From JAJCYK01 sp965212195 (GTDB lineage Bacteria; Bacteroidota; Bacteroidia; Cytophagales; Cyclobacteriaceae): 64,000 nt of DNA. Location: positions 682,001 through 746,000 of the forward strand of contig CBDBUW010000017.1 in the NCBI GenBank assembly GCA_965212195.1. Direction: 5' to 3'. Positions 8,566 through 17,790 of the stretch are shown one piece after another; position 1 is the stretch's first letter; each line of letters opens with the position of its first letter. A program made the position numbers and the translations under genes. A model generated the notes under the pieces. That model did not search any database. It was not told the origin of the DNA and saw nothing but the letters and a program-made list of their open reading frames with translations.

Positions 8566-10053
8566 TCAGACCAGGAACGTCTGGCCCATTAGGAATTTAT
8601 CGCACTCCCGAGCAGCAGCCCGGCCTTCATTAATGGCCCACACCACGAGGCTTTGCCCCCGCCGGGCATCTCCGGCGGCAAACACTTTCTCAATATTAGT
8701 GGTAAATGTCCCATATGGTGCCTGTATATTGCTACGGGCATCGCTGGTCACGCCTAAGGCTTCCAGCAGCTGCGTTTCCGGCCCTAAATATCCCATAGCT
8801 AACAACACTAGATCAGCTTTTAACACCCTTTCGCTACCCGGTATCTCCAGAGGTCGGTACCGGCCTTGGTCGTCTTGCTCCCATTTGACGGTTACCAGAT
8901 GGATTTCTTTAACCTGGCCGGACTCATCTCCCACAAACTTTTTGGTCATACTGCAATAGAACCTGGGATCATCCCCAAAAGCAGCCTTAGCTTCTTCTTG
9001 ACCATAGTCCAAATAATAGACCTTAGGCCATTCCGGCCAGGGGTTGTCAGGAGCACGCTCTAATGGTGGCCGGTCCAGGATCTCTAATTGCTGTAAACTG
9101 CGGCATCCATGTCTCAATGAAGTGGCTACACAGTCGGTACCGGTATCGCCTCCGCCTATCACCACCACATGTTTATCCCGAGCGTCAAGATACTGTCCAT
9201 CGTTTAATTGTGAATCCAATAGGCTCTTGGTATTGGCCCTTAGAAAATTCATGGCAAAATGAACTCCTTTTAATTCCCGGCCCGGTACCGGAAGATCACG
9301 AGGTTGGGTTGCTCCGGTACACAGCACCACAGCATCAAAATTGTCCATTAGGTCCTGTGCCGGGTAATTGACACCCACCTCTACGTTGGTTTTAAAAATG
9401 ATACCTTCTTGCTCCAGAAGTGAGATTCGGCGATTTACTACCTTTTCCTTATCCAGCTTCATATTAGGAATGCCGTACATTAGTAAGCCCCCTACCCGAT
9501 CGTCTCGTTCGAAAACCGTAACCAAGTGACCGGCCTTATTTAGTTGATCGGCGCAAGCCAATCCAGCAGGACCTGAACCCACCACCGCCACCTGCTTCCC
9601 AGTCCTGGTTTTGGGTGGCGTTGGTTGGATCCACCCTTCGGCAAATCCTCTCTCAATGATACTGTATTCAATATTTTTAATGGTCACCGGAGGTTCATTG
9701 ATACCCAGGACACAGGAGCCTTCACAGGGTGCTGGACATACCCGGCCGGTAAACTCCGGGAAGTTATTGGTCTTCATCAATAATTTTAGCGCTTTCTTCC
9801 ATTGCCCTTTATAGACCATGTCATTCCAATCCGGTATCAGATTGTTGATAGGGCACCCGCTGGCCATACCCGAAATTAAGGTACCGGTATGGCAAAAAGG
9901 CACCCCACAACTCATGCATCGAGCACCCTGTTCCTGTAATTTTTCCTCGGGCATCTTCAAGTGAAATTCTTTCCAGTCCTTCACTCTTTCTTCAGGAGAC
10001 CGATCGTTAGGGATCTCTCGTTGGTATTCCAAAAAACCTGTGACCTTTCCCAT
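8566..10053 (-). CDS. gltD: Glutamate synthase (NADPH), small subunit
   Basis: The 495-residue beta subunit passes electrons from NADPH through FAD and Fe-S clusters to the large subunit. The N-terminal cysteine cluster is visible as CMSCGVPFCH, with later CPINN and CPAPCEGSC. Two Rossmann motifs follow: VAVVGSGPAGLACADQL (FAD) and VVVIGGGDTGTDC (NADPH). The C-terminal FAAGDARRGQSLVVWAINEG motif is typical. It starts 3 bp after the gltB stop. Confidence 0.96.
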   Translation of the reverse strand: MGKVTGFLEYQREIPNDRSPEERVKDWKEFHLKMPEEKLQEQGARCMSCGVPFCHTGTLISGMASGCPINNLIPDWNDMVYKGQWKKALKLLMKTNNFPEFTGRVCPAPCEGSCVLGINEPPVTIKNIEYSIIERGFAEGWIQPTPPKTRTGKQVAVVGSGPAGLACADQLNKAGHLVTVFERDDRVGGLLMYGIPNMKLDKEKVVNRRISLLEQEGIIFKTNVEVGVNYPAQDLMDNFDAVVLCTGATQPRDLPVPGRELKGVHFAMNFLRANTKSLLDSQLNDGQYLDARDKHVVVIGGGDTGTDCVATSLRHGCRSLQQLEILDRPPLERAPDNPWPEWPKVYYLDYGQEEAKAAFGDDPRFYCSMTKKFVGDESGQVKEIHLVTVKWEQDDQGRYRPLEIPGSERVLKADLVLLAMGYLGPETQLLEALGVTSDARSNIQAPYGTFTTNIEKVFAAGDARRGQSLVVWAINEGRAAARECDKFLMGQTFLV

Positions 10054-10056
10054 ATC

Positions 10057-13000
10057 TTAACTTGCTTGCTCCAGTTGTTTTCTTTCCAATAGTACCCGTT
10101 TGAAATCACGGGGCATTACCTTGATAAAGTGCCTACACTCCTCCTCCCATCTCTGAAGCATACCCGCCGCCAGCGTGCTTCCTGTAAAGGTCAAATGGTT
10201 TTTGACCAGTCTCTTCAATAGATCGATATCTTCGAAAATCAAAGGGTCCAGATCAACCATTTCCATATTGCACCTGGCCGAAAACTGAGCATTGGGGTCG
10301 TAAACAAAAGCCTGACCTCCGCTCATACCGGCAGCAAAATTTCTTCCAGTATCTCCGAGCACCACCACCACTCCTCCGGTCATGTACTCGCAGCCGTGAT
10401 CACCCACACCTTCTACCACGGCAGTTACTCCAGAATTGCGCACCGCGAAGCGTTCGCCGGCTAGCCCGCGAATGTATGCTTCACCGGAGGTAGCCCCGTA
10501 AAATGCAACATTGCCAATGATCATATTCTCATGAGGTATGTAGTGGGCTTCTTTATGGGGGTAAATAATTAATTGGCCGCCCGAAAGACCTTTACCAAAG
10601 TAGTCATTGGCTTCCCCTTCCAATTCGAAGCGCACACCCGGCGCTACAAAAGCTCCAAAGCTCTGTCCTGCCGACCCTTTGAAATTGAAATGCAGCGTGC
10701 CTTCAGGTAGTCCCTCACTACCGTATTTTTTGGACACCTCATTGGAAAGCAAAGCCCCTACTGCCCGGTCGGTATTGATAATATCAAAAGAGCCCTGATA
10801 AGCGGTGCCATATTCGAGGGTCCGTTTGGAAGCTTTTAGCAAAATCCAATCCAGGACATCGTCCATTTCGTGGTCCTGGGCGATCTGATTAAAAAGGCCT
10901 GCTTCCGCTCCGGATTTCTCCTGATAAAGGATGGGAGTAAAGTCCAGGTTACTTAGCTTGGGGTCTTCTATATCCCCTCGTATCTGCAGCATTTGGACCT
11001 GACCGACCATTTCATCAACTGAGCGGAAACCCAGTTCTGCCATGATCTCTCGCAAGTCCTGGGCCAGGAAGGCGAAGTAATTAACTACATGTTGGGGGTC
11101 ACCGGCGAATTTTTTGCGTAATTCCGGGTTTTGGGTAGCAATGCCAACCGGACAAGTATTTAAATGACATTTGCGCATCATGATGCAACCTTCTACCACT
11201 AGTGCCGCAGTGGCTACTCCCCATTCTTCTGCACCCAATAAAGTAGCAATAGCCAAATCCCGACCGGTCCGTATCTGACCATCGGTCTGCAGCACCACCC
11301 GGCTCCTCAGCTTGTTCTTTACCAGGGTCTGATGGGCTTCGGCAACACCCAGTTCCCAAGGCAAACCGGCATGTCTGATAGAACTGATGGGACTGGCTCC
11401 GGTGCCACCATCATGACCAGAGATGAGAATAACATCTGCTTTAGCTTTGGCTACTCCAGCGGCGATAGTACCAACACCTGCTTCTGCCACCAGCTTTACA
11501 TTAATTCTGGCCTCTCGATTGGCGTTTTTCAGATCAAAAATGAGCTGTTTCAGATCTTCAATAGAATAAATATCGTGATGGGGTGGTGGCGAGATAAGGC
11601 CAACCCCGGGAGTACTATGACGTACTCTACCGATCCATTCATCAACTTTGTGACCCGGTAGCTGGCCACCTTCTCCTGGTTTGGCCCCCTGGGCCATTTT
11701 TATTTGCAGCTCATCGGCGTTCGTCAGGTAATTACTGGTTACGCCAAAACGGCCGGAAGCTACTTGCTTAATAGCTGACCGCTCCCAATCACCATTGGGC
11801 TTTGGTTCAAATCTAATCTCGTCTTCACCGCCTTCCCCGCTATTGCTTTTCCCTCCAATACGGTTCATCGCTATGGCCAAGGTGCTGTGGGCTTCATGAC
11901 TAATGGAACCAAATGACATGGCACCGGTGGCGAATCGCTTAAAGATCCGTTCTACTGGTTCCACCTCCTCCAAAGGTACCGCGGAGCCTTTCTTAAAGGC
12001 AAAAAGACCTCTTAAAGTGCAGGCCTGCTGGGATTGATCGTTAACCAGGTCAGCAAATTTTTTGTACAGTTGGTAATTGTTCCGGCGACTGGCATTTTGC
12101 AGGTAATGGATGGTTTGAGGATTGAATAAGTGATATTCACCAGATTTCTTCCATTGATAAATGCCCCCCTCTGGTAGGCCCATGGCTTCCCGGTAGGGTG
12201 ATTGAAAGGCTTGAGCATGCAGATCCAATACATCACTTGCTATATCCGCGAAACCTATTCCTCCAATGCGCGAGATACTGTCAGTAAAGCACCTCTCCAC
12301 TACCTGACTATTTAGTCCCAGGATCTCAAAGATCTGGGCTCCCTGATACGATTGCAGGGTAGAAATACCCATTTTCGAGAAGATCTTTAGGAGACCATAA
12401 TTAATGCCGGCAATATATCGTGATACAGCATGTGAAGCCTCACCATAAGTATTACTTTCCCGAGTTAGTTGATCAATGCTTTTCAGGCTTAAATAAGGAT
12501 GGACGGCGTTAGCTCCATATCCGATGAGTGTGGCAAAATGGTGGGTCTCCAATACGTCTCCCGAGGCAATGATTAAGCCTACATTGGCTCTTAGCCGATA
12601 GTCGATCAGGTGGTGGTGTACCGCGCCGGTAACCATCAACGAAGGGATGGGGGCCATTTCCGCACTGGTATTCGCATCCGTTAGTATGATAACCTTGACC
12701 CCTTCCCGGGCAGCCTTTTCAGCCTGCTGACAAACTTTCTCCAATGCCTGTTCCAGGGCTCCTTCCTGGCCATTGGCGGGGAATAAACTGGAGATCAGAA
12801 CACTTTTGAAATTGGGATGGTCGAGCTGCACCAGTTTTTGATATTTTTCACGGTCCAACACGGGTTGATCCAATTGGATCTCCTGGCAATGTTCCGGTGT
12901 TTCTTTCAGCACGTTCAGATTACTGCCAAGTTTAGTGAACAAGGACATCACCATTTTTTCTCTGATGGGGTCGATAGGCGGGTTGCTCACCTGTGCGAAC

Positions 13001-14574
13001 AATTGCTTGAAGTAATTGGAAAGGTGTTGATGTTTGCGGGACAGAACGGCTAGGGGAATATCGGCTCCCATGGATCCTACAGGCTCCGCAGCTTTTTCTA
13101 CCAGTGGACCCAGGATCAATTGGATGTCCTCCTGACTGTATCCAAATGCCAATTGCTGCTGTAAGAGATCTTCCACTGATCCCTCGACAGCGTCAGGTTG
13201 GGGTAAGTCATCGATGTGCAACTTGTACTCGCGCAACCATTCCCCATATGGATGTCGGGAACATAAGTCTTCCTTAAGTTCTTCATCACTGATGATCCGG
13301 CCTTCTTGCAGATCTGCTACAAACATTTTACCCGGTTGCAGCCTACCCTTTAACACCACTTTTGATTCGTCAACTGGTAAGGCACCGGCTTCCGAAGCCA
13401 TGATCAACTGGTCATCGGAGGTCAAGCAGTATCGCGATGGCCTTAGTCCGTTGCGATCGAGGGTAGCTCCTACCAATTCCCCGTCGGTGAAACAAATGGA
13501 AGCGGGACCGTCCCATGGTTCCATCAGCGAGGCATGGTACTCGTAGAATTCTCTTTTGGAAGCCTCCATTAGATCATTCCCCTGCCAGGCTTCGGGGATT
13601 ACCATCATCATGGCGTGCGGCAGCGAACGACCTGCCAAAACCAGCATTTCCACGATAGCGTCCAGATTGGCGGAATCGGAATGAGCCTTGTCACAAACCG
13701 GCAGAAGCATCTCGAATTCTTGGGGGGTAAACAAGTCTGATTCAAACAGGGCTTGCTTGGATTTCATCCAGTTAACATTACCCCGTATGGTATTGATTTC
13801 ACCATTGTGAGCAATAAACCGAAAAGGTTGAGCCAATTTCCATTTGGGAAAAGTATTGGTGCTAAACCTTGAATGGACCAGAGCCAAGGCACTGGTCACC
13901 CTGGGGTCCTGCAAGTCTGGATAGTACTCAGGCAACTGATCGGTCCGTAATTGTCCTTTGTAAACCAGGGTCTTGGTGCTCAATGAGGACCAGTAAAAAT
14001 CATAATTGTTCCCAACAATGGAGCTGCCTCTGGAGGTACTGCCGATGGTATGGGTACTGTTCATACGGAAAACAAATAGCTTCCGCTCTAAAGTCTCCCG
14101 GTCTATGAATTCTTTCTGCCGGATGAAAATTTGTTCATAATGAAGTTCAACGGACTTTGCCGACTGACCAATATTGTGGTTATTGATGGGGATCTTCCTG
14201 AATCCCAGGATCTGCAAATCCAACTTTTCAGCAATTTCGTATAACCTTTGACGACAAGCCTCTTTAACCAACTCCTCTTTGGGAAAAAAAACCATACCCA
14301 CTCCATAGGTCCCCTTATCTCCCAGATCAATGCGCAGCTTTCTGCATTCGTCCTGGAAAAATTCATGAGGAACCTGGATCAGGATCCCTGCGCCGTCCCC
14401 GGTTTCAGGTTCACACCCACAAGCGCCTCTGTGTTCCATATTTTGCAGCATAACCAGGGCATCTGCTACCACCTGATGGGACCTGACTCCCTTTAAGTTG
14501 GCTACAAAGCCTATACCGCAGGCGTCTTTTTCCATCTGCGGAAGATACAATGAGTTTCTTGGCTCTTCTTTCAT
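10057..14574 (-). CDS. gltB: Glutamate synthase, large subunit
   Basis: The 1505-residue alpha subunit makes two glutamates from glutamine and 2-oxoglutarate. It is made with a short propeptide; the catalytic nucleophile of the class II amidotransferase is C19 in EKDACGIGFVAN. The synthase domain is recognisable by SGHDGGTGASPISSIRHAG and the 3Fe-4S cysteines near CIMMRKCHLNTCPVGIATQ. The C-terminal beta-helix (GXGXG-type domain) contains GGVVVVLGDTGRNFAAGMSGG. It probably opens the glt-thr unit, with a 250-bp gap upstream that separates it from ilvA. Confidence 0.97.
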   Translation of the reverse strand: MKEEPRNSLYLPQMEKDACGIGFVANLKGVRSHQVVADALVMLQNMEHRGACGCEPETGDGAGILIQVPHEFFQDECRKLRIDLGDKGTYGVGMVFFPKEELVKEACRQRLYEIAEKLDLQILGFRKIPINNHNIGQSAKSVELHYEQIFIRQKEFIDRETLERKLFVFRMNSTHTIGSTSRGSSIVGNNYDFYWSSLSTKTLVYKGQLRTDQLPEYYPDLQDPRVTSALALVHSRFSTNTFPKWKLAQPFRFIAHNGEINTIRGNVNWMKSKQALFESDLFTPQEFEMLLPVCDKAHSDSANLDAIVEMLVLAGRSLPHAMMMVIPEAWQGNDLMEASKREFYEYHASLMEPWDGPASICFTDGELVGATLDRNGLRPSRYCLTSDDQLIMASEAGALPVDESKVVLKGRLQPGKMFVADLQEGRIISDEELKEDLCSRHPYGEWLREYKLHIDDLPQPDAVEGSVEDLLQQQLAFGYSQEDIQLILGPLVEKAAEPVGSMGADIPLAVLSRKHQHLSNYFKQLFAQVSNPPIDPIREKMVMSLFTKLGSNLNVLKETPEHCQEIQLDQPVLDREKYQKLVQLDHPNFKSVLISSLFPANGQEGALEQALEKVCQQAEKAAREGVKVIILTDANTSAEMAPIPSLMVTGAVHHHLIDYRLRANVGLIIASGDVLETHHFATLIGYGANAVHPYLSLKSIDQLTRESNTYGEASHAVSRYIAGINYGLLKIFSKMGISTLQSYQGAQIFEILGLNSQVVERCFTDSISRIGGIGFADIASDVLDLHAQAFQSPYREAMGLPEGGIYQWKKSGEYHLFNPQTIHYLQNASRRNNYQLYKKFADLVNDQSQQACTLRGLFAFKKGSAVPLEEVEPVERIFKRFATGAMSFGSISHEAHSTLAIAMNRIGGKSNSGEGGEDEIRFEPKPNGDWERSAIKQVASGRFGVTSNYLTNADELQIKMAQGAKPGEGGQLPGHKVDEWIGRVRHSTPGVGLISPPPHHDIYSIEDLKQLIFDLKNANREARINVKLVAEAGVGTIAAGVAKAKADVILISGHDGGTGASPISSIRHAGLPWELGVAEAHQTLVKNKLRSRVVLQTDGQIRTGRDLAIATLLGAEEWGVATAALVVEGCIMMRKCHLNTCPVGIATQNPELRKKFAGDPQHVVNYFAFLAQDLREIMAELGFRSVDEMVGQVQMLQIRGDIEDPKLSNLDFTPILYQEKSGAEAGLFNQIAQDHEMDDVLDWILLKASKRTLEYGTAYQGSFDIINTDRAVGALLSNEVSKKYGSEGLPEGTLHFNFKGSAGQSFGAFVAPGVRFELEGEANDYFGKGLSGGQLIIYPHKEAHYIPHENMIIGNVAFYGATSGEAYIRGLAGERFAVRNSGVTAVVEGVGDHGCEYMTGGVVVVLGDTGRNFAAGMSGGQAFVYDPNAQFSARCNMEMVDLDPLIFEDIDLLKRLVKNHLTFTGSTLAAGMLQRWEEECRHFIKVMPRDFKRVLLERKQLEQAS

Positions 14575-14676
14575 TATTTAGCGTCTGATAATACCTGAAT
14601 CTGACTTATTTGACCAAATCAGGGGAAGCTTCAGTGCTGGCTGGCGCCGTATAGATTCAGTCCTACACGAAACTAT

Positions 14677-14709
14677 AAATTTAATAAAAACACCTGTTTT
14701 ATTAAATTT
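14677..14709. repeat. 13-bp AT-rich inverted repeat between ilvA and gltB
   Basis: AAATTTAATAAAA and TTTTATTAAATTT are perfect complements around a 7-nt loop (ACACCTG). The structure lies 115 bp downstream of ilvA and 103 bp upstream of gltB, both on the - strand. It could be the 3' end signal of the ilv unit or an operator for gltB. No U-run follows on the - strand, and the pure A/T stem makes it a weak terminator. I see no leader peptide in this gap. Confidence 0.45.
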
Positions 14710-14824
14710 TTGTGGATTTATTGGACCCTAATTGAAAATATTGCAAATGTGCTACGCTTCGTTGTACACTTTACAATTTACCGTCTTTCGATTTGGTCAA
14801 TTTTGTCAATTTTGCATCAGTACC

Positions 14825-16099
14825 TTAGATCAAGTACTGAAACAGGTCGCTGTTATCATTGAGATACTCGTAGGCGAATTTTCTCGCTGCCATTCGATCC
14901 AGGAGCGGTTGCAGATTCGCAGGCTTTTGGATTTCAATGCCCACCAGGGCAGGTCCTTTCTCGCGATTGTTCTTCTTGGAGTATTCAAAGTGAGTAATAT
15001 CATCTTCCGGGCCCAGCACATGCTCCAGAAATTCACGCAGGGCTCCAGCGCGTTGAGGGAACCTCACGATAAAATAATGCTTTAGTCCTTCGAATAACAA
15101 AGAGCGTTCCTTGATCTCTTCGGTGCGTGTTATATCATTATTATTGCCACTAACCAAACAAACCACATGTTGATCCTTTATTTGATCCCGGTAATAGTCC
15201 AATGCGGCGATGGTCAGGGCTCCTGCTGGTTCCACCACAATGGCCTCCTCATTATAAAGTTTTAGGATAGTGGAACAAACCGCTCCTTCTGGTACCAGGA
15301 CCATCTCATCCAGGTGTTCCCGGCATATTTCCAAGGTGAGATCACCAACTTTTTGTACAGCGGCGCCATCCACGAATTTATCGATCTTATCCAGATTCAC
15401 CAGATTATTGGCATCAATGGAACTTTTCATTGCCGGCGCACCAGCTGGTTCCACCCCTATAATCTTAGTATGAGGGCTTAATTGTTTGAACAGGGAGGAG
15501 ACTCCTGAGGCCAATCCTCCCCCTCCTACAGGAAGGAACAGGTAGTCAATGGGATAATTGGTATCTTCCCAAATCTCCAGACCTACCGTTCCTTGACCCT
15601 CTATGACCAAGGGGTCGTTAAAAGGGTGGATAAATACACTTTGATGTTGATCGCAATATGCCTTAGCCTCTTGATACGAATCGTCGAAGGTGTCTCCTAC
15701 AATAATGATCTCCACCTGATCGCCTCCAAACATCTTGACTTGATTGATCTTCTGCTTGGGGGTGGGATTAGGCATAAAGATAGTCCCATGAATACCCAGT
15801 TTCCGGCAGGAATAAGCCACTCCTTGAGCGTGATTTCCAGCACTGGCACAGACTATCCCATGCTCCCGTTCGGATGCCTTCATCAAGGACATTTTATTAT
15901 AAGCCCCCCGGATCTTGTACGACCTCACCACTTGTAAATCTTCCCTTTTCAGAAAGATTCGGGCGCCGTAGGTATTGGACAGGTTGAGATTTTCCATTAA
16001 GGGAGTGTGTGTTACTATTCCCTGTAAACGCTCCTTTGCTTCCTCAATGTCCTTTAACCTAGGATGATATGCCTTGACTTTTGTTTTATCTAGGGGCAT
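14825..16099 (-). CDS. ilvA: Threonine ammonia-lyase (threonine deaminase), short biosynthetic form
   Basis: A PLP enzyme converting threonine to 2-oxobutyrate, the entry into isoleucine synthesis. I chose the ATG at 16099 (MPLDKTKVKAYHPRLKDIEE), which leaves 5 bp after ilvC; a longer frame would overlap ilvC by 73 bp and adds no family sequence. The 424-residue length fits the short form. The PLP lysine is K62 in VVRSYKIRGAYN, and the phosphate-binding glycine loop is PVGGGGLASGV. A single ACT-like region (VRFPQRAGALREFLEHVLG) closes the protein and suggests isoleucine feedback. Confidence 0.94.
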   Translation of the reverse strand: MPLDKTKVKAYHPRLKDIEEAKERLQGIVTHTPLMENLNLSNTYGARIFLKREDLQVVRSYKIRGAYNKMSLMKASEREHGIVCASAGNHAQGVAYSCRKLGIHGTIFMPNPTPKQKINQVKMFGGDQVEIIIVGDTFDDSYQEAKAYCDQHQSVFIHPFNDPLVIEGQGTVGLEIWEDTNYPIDYLFLPVGGGGLASGVSSLFKQLSPHTKIIGVEPAGAPAMKSSIDANNLVNLDKIDKFVDGAAVQKVGDLTLEICREHLDEMVLVPEGAVCSTILKLYNEEAIVVEPAGALTIAALDYYRDQIKDQHVVCLVSGNNNDITRTEEIKERSLLFEGLKHYFIVRFPQRAGALREFLEHVLGPEDDITHFEYSKKNNREKGPALVGIEIQKPANLQPLLDRMAARKFAYEYLNDNSDLFQYLI

Positions 16100-16104
16100 G
16101 TTAA

Positions 16105-17175
16105 TTAGACCATCGATGGCTTTTCCTCTTTCTGATTTTGTGGTCGTAACTTTCGCACCATAGCACCGGCTTGCCACATTTCTGACTCACGGAGTTCCCG
16201 TAATTCCTCGGCTAATTTTTCGCGGTAATCCGGCTGACTATTGGTATCGATAGAGCGTTTGGCTTCTTCACCACTAGCTACTTTTTGGTATAGTTCATGG
16301 AAAACAGGTTCTACTGCGTCCCGGAATTTATGTCTCCAATCCAGAGCACCGCGTTGAGCGGTGGTGGAACAATTGGCAAACATCCAATCCATTCCATTCT
16401 CCGCTACCAGCAGTATCAGGCTTTCCGTCAATTCCTCAACGGTTTCATTAAAGGCTTCGCTAGGAGTATGCCCCTTACTTCGCAGCAGATTGTATTGGGC
16501 CTCTAAAATTCCTGCCAAAGCTCCCATCAGCGTCCCTCTTTCGCCTGTTAAGTCACTGTATACCTCTTTTTGGAAATTAGTCTCGAACAAATATCCGGAC
16601 CCCACTCCAATGCCCAGGGCGGCTACTCGCTCGCGAGCTTTTCCCGTGTAATCCTGATGTACGGCAAAGCTTGAGTTAAGTCCTTTACCCTGTAAGAACA
16701 TACGTCTCAAACTAGTACCAGAGCCTTTAGGGGCTACCAGCACCACATCCACATCCTCAGGGGGATCAATACCGGTCTGGTCGTTGAAAGTAATGCCGAA
16801 GCCGTGAGAGAAATACAAGGTCTTGCCAGGAGTTAGGTAACTCTTTACGGTAGGCCACAAGGCTATTTGCCCGGCATCCGACAAGAGAAATTGTATGATA
16901 GTTCCTCGTTCGCAAGCTTCCTCGATTGAAAACAAGGTTTCCCCAGGTACCCAGCCATCAGCCAGAGCTTTGTCCCAGGAGGCAGATGGATAACGCTGCC
17001 CCACGATGACATTAAATCCATTATCTTTCAGATTCAAGGCTTGTCCAGGTCCCTGGACCCCGTAGCCAATGACCGCTATAGTATCATCTTTTAATGTTTC
17101 CAGAGCTTTTTCTAAGGGAAATTCATCTCGGGTCAGAACTTCTTCCTCAACTCCTCCAAAATTTAACTTTGCCAT
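16105..17175 (-). CDS. ilvC: Ketol-acid reductoisomerase
   Basis: This NADPH enzyme isomerises and reduces acetolactate and acetohydroxybutyrate. The Rossmann motif is IAVIGYGVQGPGQALNL, followed by a cofactor-specificity loop VGQRYPSASWDKA. The knotted C-terminal domain has GERGTLMGALAGILEAQYN and AFNETVEELTESLI. At 356 residues it is near class I in length. The last 15 residues (ending QNQKEEKPSMV) are a charged tail of no known role. It lies between ilvN and ilvA in the same operon. Confidence 0.94.
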   Translation of the reverse strand: MAKLNFGGVEEEVLTRDEFPLEKALETLKDDTIAVIGYGVQGPGQALNLKDNGFNVIVGQRYPSASWDKALADGWVPGETLFSIEEACERGTIIQFLLSDAGQIALWPTVKSYLTPGKTLYFSHGFGITFNDQTGIDPPEDVDVVLVAPKGSGTSLRRMFLQGKGLNSSFAVHQDYTGKARERVAALGIGVGSGYLFETNFQKEVYSDLTGERGTLMGALAGILEAQYNLLRSKGHTPSEAFNETVEELTESLILLVAENGMDWMFANCSTTAQRGALDWRHKFRDAVEPVFHELYQKVASGEEAKRSIDTNSQPDYREKLAEELRELRESEMWQAGAMVRKLRPQNQKEEKPSMV

Positions 17176-17200
17176 ATTATTGTATTTTATATTTTTGATT

Positions 17201-17779
17201 TTATTGTTGATGATTGTGCAATTCTTGTAAAAAGGTGTCGGTACGCCGTGTGGACTTCGACATGGCGATTCGCCCTGATCTCACAAATTCCAGAACTCCG
17301 TAAGGCTTAAGTTTTTCCAACAGATCACGGGTCTCATGCTGGTGACCGGTTTTTTCGATTATGATATAATCTTCTTCGATCACCAGAATACGGGCACCGT
17401 TGTTCCGTACTAAATGTTCAGTATTGTCCCCGTGCAAAAACACTTTAGTAGGCACCTTATAAAGCGCGATCTCCTGATAAAAGATCTCCTCATTTTCATA
17501 GACAAAGGCCCAGAAAACATCGATCAATTTGCGGATCCGTTTTACCACTTTCTCCGCCAACTCGCGGGTGGTATTTATTACAATAGTGTAACGGCTCACT
17601 CCCTCCACCTCGGTTTCCGACACATTGATACTTTCAATGTTGATCTTACGCCGGGTGAAAATGATGGTAACCGCATTGAGTAAACCACTTTTATTCTCTG
17701 TCAGAATGGACAGGATAAAAGATCTTACTTCGTCCGTTACCGGAACCTCCTTATTATTTTTAGTCTTGACTTGACTCAT
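17201..17779 (-). CDS. ilvN: Acetolactate synthase, small regulatory subunit
   Basis: The 192-residue regulatory subunit stimulates IlvB and normally confers valine feedback inhibition. An N-terminal ACT domain is visible (ILSILTENKSGLLNAVTIIF and NIESINVSETEVEGVSRYTI), and the C-terminal domain has the GARILVIEEDYIIIEKTGH pattern. The 11-bp gap to ilvB indicates co-expression of the two subunits. Confidence 0.93.
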   Translation of the reverse strand: MSQVKTKNNKEVPVTDEVRSFILSILTENKSGLLNAVTIIFTRRKINIESINVSETEVEGVSRYTIVINTTRELAEKVVKRIRKLIDVFWAFVYENEEIFYQEIALYKVPTKVFLHGDNTEHLVRNNGARILVIEEDYIIIEKTGHQHETRDLLEKLKPYGVLEFVRSGRIAMSKSTRRTDTFLQELHNHQQ

Positions 17780-17790
17780 TTTTTTACAAC

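Noticed and set aside
14575..14824. Leader peptide or attenuator before gltB
   Set aside because: ATG frames on - end after a few codons, and the 13-bp A/T palindrome lacks a U-run.
16100..16177. Longer N-terminus for ilvA
   Set aside because: It would overlap ilvC by 73 bp and adds no IlvA-like sequence; the ATG at 16099 fits the family start.
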